A stretch of DNA of 64,000 nucleotides, taken from assembly GCF_003240585.1 (NCBI RefSeq), contig NZ_PCDP01000069.1, positions 1 through 64,000 of the forward strand, given 5' to 3'. This DNA comes from Arminella tubonensis. Its GTDB lineage: Bacteria; Pseudomonadota; Alphaproteobacteria; Rhizobiales; Rhizobiaceae. The notes below the pieces were generated by a model that did no database searches, was not told the origin of the DNA, and saw nothing but the letters and a program-made list of their open reading frames with translations. Position numbers and translations under genes: made by a program. This document shows positions 62,074-64,000 of this stretch, one piece after another (the stretch's first letter is position 1; every line of letters starts with the position of its first letter).

Positions 62074-62247
62074 TCAGAGGACGGCGTTGCCGGCCATCAG
62101 CGCGAGCACCAGGAAAATCAGGAAGATGATCAACGCGATGCCGAACAGCACGCGGGCAATTGTGGCTGTCGCGGCGGATACGCCGGAGAAGCCGAGGAAG
62201 CCGGCGATCAGTGAAATAACGAAAAATATAAGAGCCCATTTCAGCAT
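62074..62247 (-). CDS. DUF1328 small membrane protein
   Basis: A 57-residue protein with two transmembrane helices (LKWALIFFVISLIAGFLGFS and RVLFGIALIIFLIFLVLAL), the DUF1328/YtjA pattern. ATG 62247 is preceded by GAGGA. These are common stress-induced small proteins of unknown role in alphaproteobacteria. Confidence 0.88.
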   Translation of the reverse strand: MLKWALIFFVISLIAGFLGFSGVSAATATIARVLFGIALIIFLIFLVLALMAGNAVL

Positions 62248-62324
62248 AGCATTGTCCTCTGTGTCGCTCGAAACAGAGACGCGGGAACGGGCGAATTGTT
62301 CCACGGCTATCAACATTTAGAGGC

Positions 62325-62350
62325 TCGGGCCTCCCTTCGAGGAGGCCCGA
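62325..62350. terminator. Hairpin between DUF1328 and aldehyde dehydrogenase genes
   Basis: TCGGGCCTCC/GGAGGCCCGA (62325-62334 and 62341-62350) is a perfect 10-bp stem with a six-base loop. It lies 22 bp after the end of the aldehyde dehydrogenase gene, so it probably ends that transcript, though no strong T-run follows. Confidence 0.6.
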
Positions 62351-62371
62351 TTATTCGGTCGGACGCGTGGC

Positions 62372-63799
62372 TCAACCGTGATTGATCATCACGTGGCGCA
62401 CGGCAGTGTAGTCCTCCAGCGCATAGACCGACATGTCCTTGCCATAGCCGGACTGCTTGAGGCCTCCATGCGGCATTTCGTTGACCAGCATGAAGTGAGT
62501 GTTGATCCAGGTGCAGCCATATTGCAGGCGTGCCGCGGTCTGCATGCCGCGGCTGATGTCCTTGGTCCAGACGGAGGATGCAAGGCCGTAGTCGCTGTCG
62601 TTCGCCCAGGTCACCGCGTCGTCGACGTCGGTGAAGCGGGTGACGGAGACGACCGGGCCGAAAACCTCGCGCCGTACGATCTCGTCGTCCTGCGTGGCTC
62701 CGGCAATCACCGTCGGGGCGAAGAAGAAGCCCTTGTCGCCCGAGGTCTTGCCGCCCGCAGTGATCTCCATGTGCTTATGCTCGGCAGCTCGGGCGACGAA
62801 ACTCTCGACGCGGTCGCGCTGGCGCTTGGAGATCAGGGGTCCGATTTCGTTTTCGGTATCGTCGGCGAGGTTGTACTTGATGCTGGAAACGGCGGAGGAC
62901 AGGTCGGCGACGAACCTGTCGTAGACCTTGGCGTCGGCATAGATGCGGCAGGCGGCGGTGCAGTCCTGGCCGGCGTTGTAATAGCCGAAGGTGCGGATGC
63001 CGGCGACGACAGCGTCGATGTCGGCGTCGTCGAAGATGATGACCGGCGCTTTGCCGCCGAGTTCAAGATGCGTACGCTTGACCGTCTTGGCTGCAGCCTG
63101 CAGCACCTTCTTGCCGGTCGCCACGTCGCCGGTGATCGACAGCATGCTGATCTTCGGATGATTGATAAGCGCGTTGCCGACGGTCTCGCCGCGGCCGAGA
63201 ATGACGTTGACGACGCCTTCAGGCAGGATCTCCGCCAAGAGCTTTGCCATTTTCAGGGCTGAGAGGGGCGTCTGCTCGGACGGCTTGAAGACGACAGTGT
63301 TGCCGCCGGCAATGGCGGGAGCAAGTTTCCACGCCATCATCATCAGTGGGTAGTTCCAGGGCGCGATCGAGCCGATGATGCCGATCGGGTCGCGACGGAT
63401 CATCGAAGTGTGGCCGGGCAGATATTCGCCGGCGACCGGTCCGTGCAGGTTGCGCACGGCGCCCGCGAAGAAGCGGTAGCAGTCGACGATCGCGGGGATT
63501 TCGTCGTTGAGCACGGCGTTGATCGGCTTGCCGCAGTTGAGCGCTTCGAGCGCCGCGAAAGCTTCCGCGTCTTTCTCGATCGCGTCGGCGATCTTCAGCA
63601 GGTAGGCCGAGCGCTGGCTCGGAGTCGTCTGCGCCCAGCTTTTGAAGGCCTTTTCGGCGGCGTCGACAGCGCTGTCGATCTGACCGAGCGAGGCCTCGGG
63701 CAGCTTCAGCACGGTTTCGCCGGTCTTCGGGTTGAGGATGTTCTCTTCGGTCTCCGTACCGGCCTCGAAGCGGGCGCCGATCAGCATTGCGGTGTCCAT
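62372..63799 (-). CDS. patD: Gamma-aminobutyraldehyde-type dehydrogenase
   Basis: A 475-residue NAD-dependent aldehyde dehydrogenase. Seen: PIGIIGSIAPWNYPLMMMAW (near 139), FKPSEQTPLSALKMA, catalytic Glu in THLELGGKAPVIIFDDAD (near 244), catalytic Cys in NAGQDCTAACRIYAD (near 278) and EVFGPVVSV. It matches 4-aminobutyraldehyde dehydrogenases of putrescine breakdown. An ABC permease of the polyamine type ends just upstream on the same strand, so the two likely form a polyamine uptake and use operon. Confidence 0.9.
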   Translation of the reverse strand: MDTAMLIGARFEAGTETEENILNPKTGETVLKLPEASLGQIDSAVDAAEKAFKSWAQTTPSQRSAYLLKIADAIEKDAEAFAALEALNCGKPINAVLNDEIPAIVDCYRFFAGAVRNLHGPVAGEYLPGHTSMIRRDPIGIIGSIAPWNYPLMMMAWKLAPAIAGGNTVVFKPSEQTPLSALKMAKLLAEILPEGVVNVILGRGETVGNALINHPKISMLSITGDVATGKKVLQAAAKTVKRTHLELGGKAPVIIFDDADIDAVVAGIRTFGYYNAGQDCTAACRIYADAKVYDRFVADLSSAVSSIKYNLADDTENEIGPLISKRQRDRVESFVARAAEHKHMEITAGGKTSGDKGFFFAPTVIAGATQDDEIVRREVFGPVVSVTRFTDVDDAVTWANDSDYGLASSVWTKDISRGMQTAARLQYGCTWINTHFMLVNEMPHGGLKQSGYGKDMSVYALEDYTAVRHVMINHG

Positions 63800-63817
63800 G
63801 ACATTCTCCTCGTTGAT

Positions 63818-64000
63818 TTATTTGCCGCCGCCGGCGATCTGGTCGCCGTCGCGGGTGAGATAGTAGGCTGCCAGGATCGGCAGGAAGGTGACGAGCACCA
63901 CGACCATGGCGACGACGTTGGTGACGGGGCGCTGGCGCGGCCGGATCAGCTCCTCGAGCATCCAGATCGGCAAGGTCATCTGCTGGCCACCGGTGAAGGT
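63818..64000 (-). CDS. Polyamine-type ABC transporter permease (PotC/YdcV-like), partial
   Basis: The last 60 codons of a membrane protein ending at 63818: PIWMLEELIRPRQRPVTNVV followed by one transmembrane segment (VVAMVVVLVTFLPILAAYYL) and a short tail. The layout matches the end of PotC/PotI/YdcV permeases. The rest is beyond the window. The aldehyde dehydrogenase gene begins 18 bp after its stop. Confidence 0.75.
   Translation of the reverse strand, partial: TFTGGQQMTLPIWMLEELIRPRQRPVTNVVAMVVVLVTFLPILAAYYLTRDGDQIAGGGK

Overview
The window is a chromosomal segment of a Rhizobiaceae alphaproteobacterium (Agrobacterium/Rhizobium type). The evidence is the conserved block murA, DUF2948 gene, hisD, UPF0262 gene, small phosphatase, infA, maf, yacG, tRNA-Phe, together with smo-type polyol ABC transport genes, a rhizobial palindromic intergenic repeat, and GC-rich coding regions throughout. 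No taxonomic search was possible, so genus and species are left open.

Region 1 (1-13.8 kb) is accessory DNA. A 12.9 kb integrative island sits in the 3' end of a tRNA-Thr(GGT) gene. A 27-bp copy of the tRNA 3' end is repeated at 835-861 and 13686-13712, and a tyrosine integrase is the first gene beside the intact tRNA. The island carries a type I restriction-modification operon (hsdM-hsdS-hsdR), a PD-(D/E)XK-like nuclease gene, a serine recombinase with an extra helix-turn-helix segment after its stop codon, a gene that appears to encode a compact DNA polymerase A-like palm protein, and a Cys/His-rich companion. Outside the island, at the left end, lie a truncated PIN-like gene and a gene fragment, probably remains of an older element.

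Region 2 (13.9-25.3 kb) is core genome. It holds cell wall (murA), histidine (hisD), translation initiation (infA) and nucleotide quality control (maf) genes, tRNA-Phe, and the stress operon prkA - yeaH/DUF444 - spoVR.

Region 3 (25.3-31.5 kb, mostly minus strand) holds an MFS exporter, a membrane-anchored protein of unknown function, a ROK sugar kinase overlapping cutC, and an OmpR-type two-component system.

Region 4 (31.7-42.4 kb) is a polyol/pentitol utilisation cluster: an RbsD/FucU mutarotase, a SorC-family regulator, a complete ABC transporter (binding protein, two permeases, ATPase), a mannitol-type long-chain dehydrogenase, a HAD phosphatase and a FGGY pentulose kinase in one direction, closed by a convergent RpiR-type regulator. 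A polyol would be imported, oxidised to a ketose and phosphorylated.

Region 5 (42.6-48.0 kb) has an EI24/CysZ-like membrane protein, endonuclease III, a DUF2244 protein, an Ada-like methyltransferase without the N-terminal domain, a second SorC-type regulator and transaldolase.

Region 6 (48.0-61.2 kb) is a second sugar or acid-sugar cluster around a divergent IclR regulator. On the minus strand are a lactonase-type amidohydrolase, a MaoC-fold protein and a CaiB-type CoA-transferase. On the plus strand are a full ABC importer, an enolase-superfamily dehydratase, a rhamnose-mutarotase-like protein, a Gfo/Idh dehydrogenase, a second MaoC protein, a binding-protein homologue without signal peptide, and an SDR dehydrogenase. 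The set resembles non-phosphorylating oxidation of a deoxy- or pentose sugar (mutarotase, dehydrogenase, lactonase, dehydratase, dehydrogenase), with unexplained CoA-type enzymes added.

Region 7 (61.2-64.0 kb) holds two small membrane proteins (DUF1345, DUF1328), a gamma-aminobutyraldehyde-type dehydrogenase and the end of a polyamine-type ABC permease.
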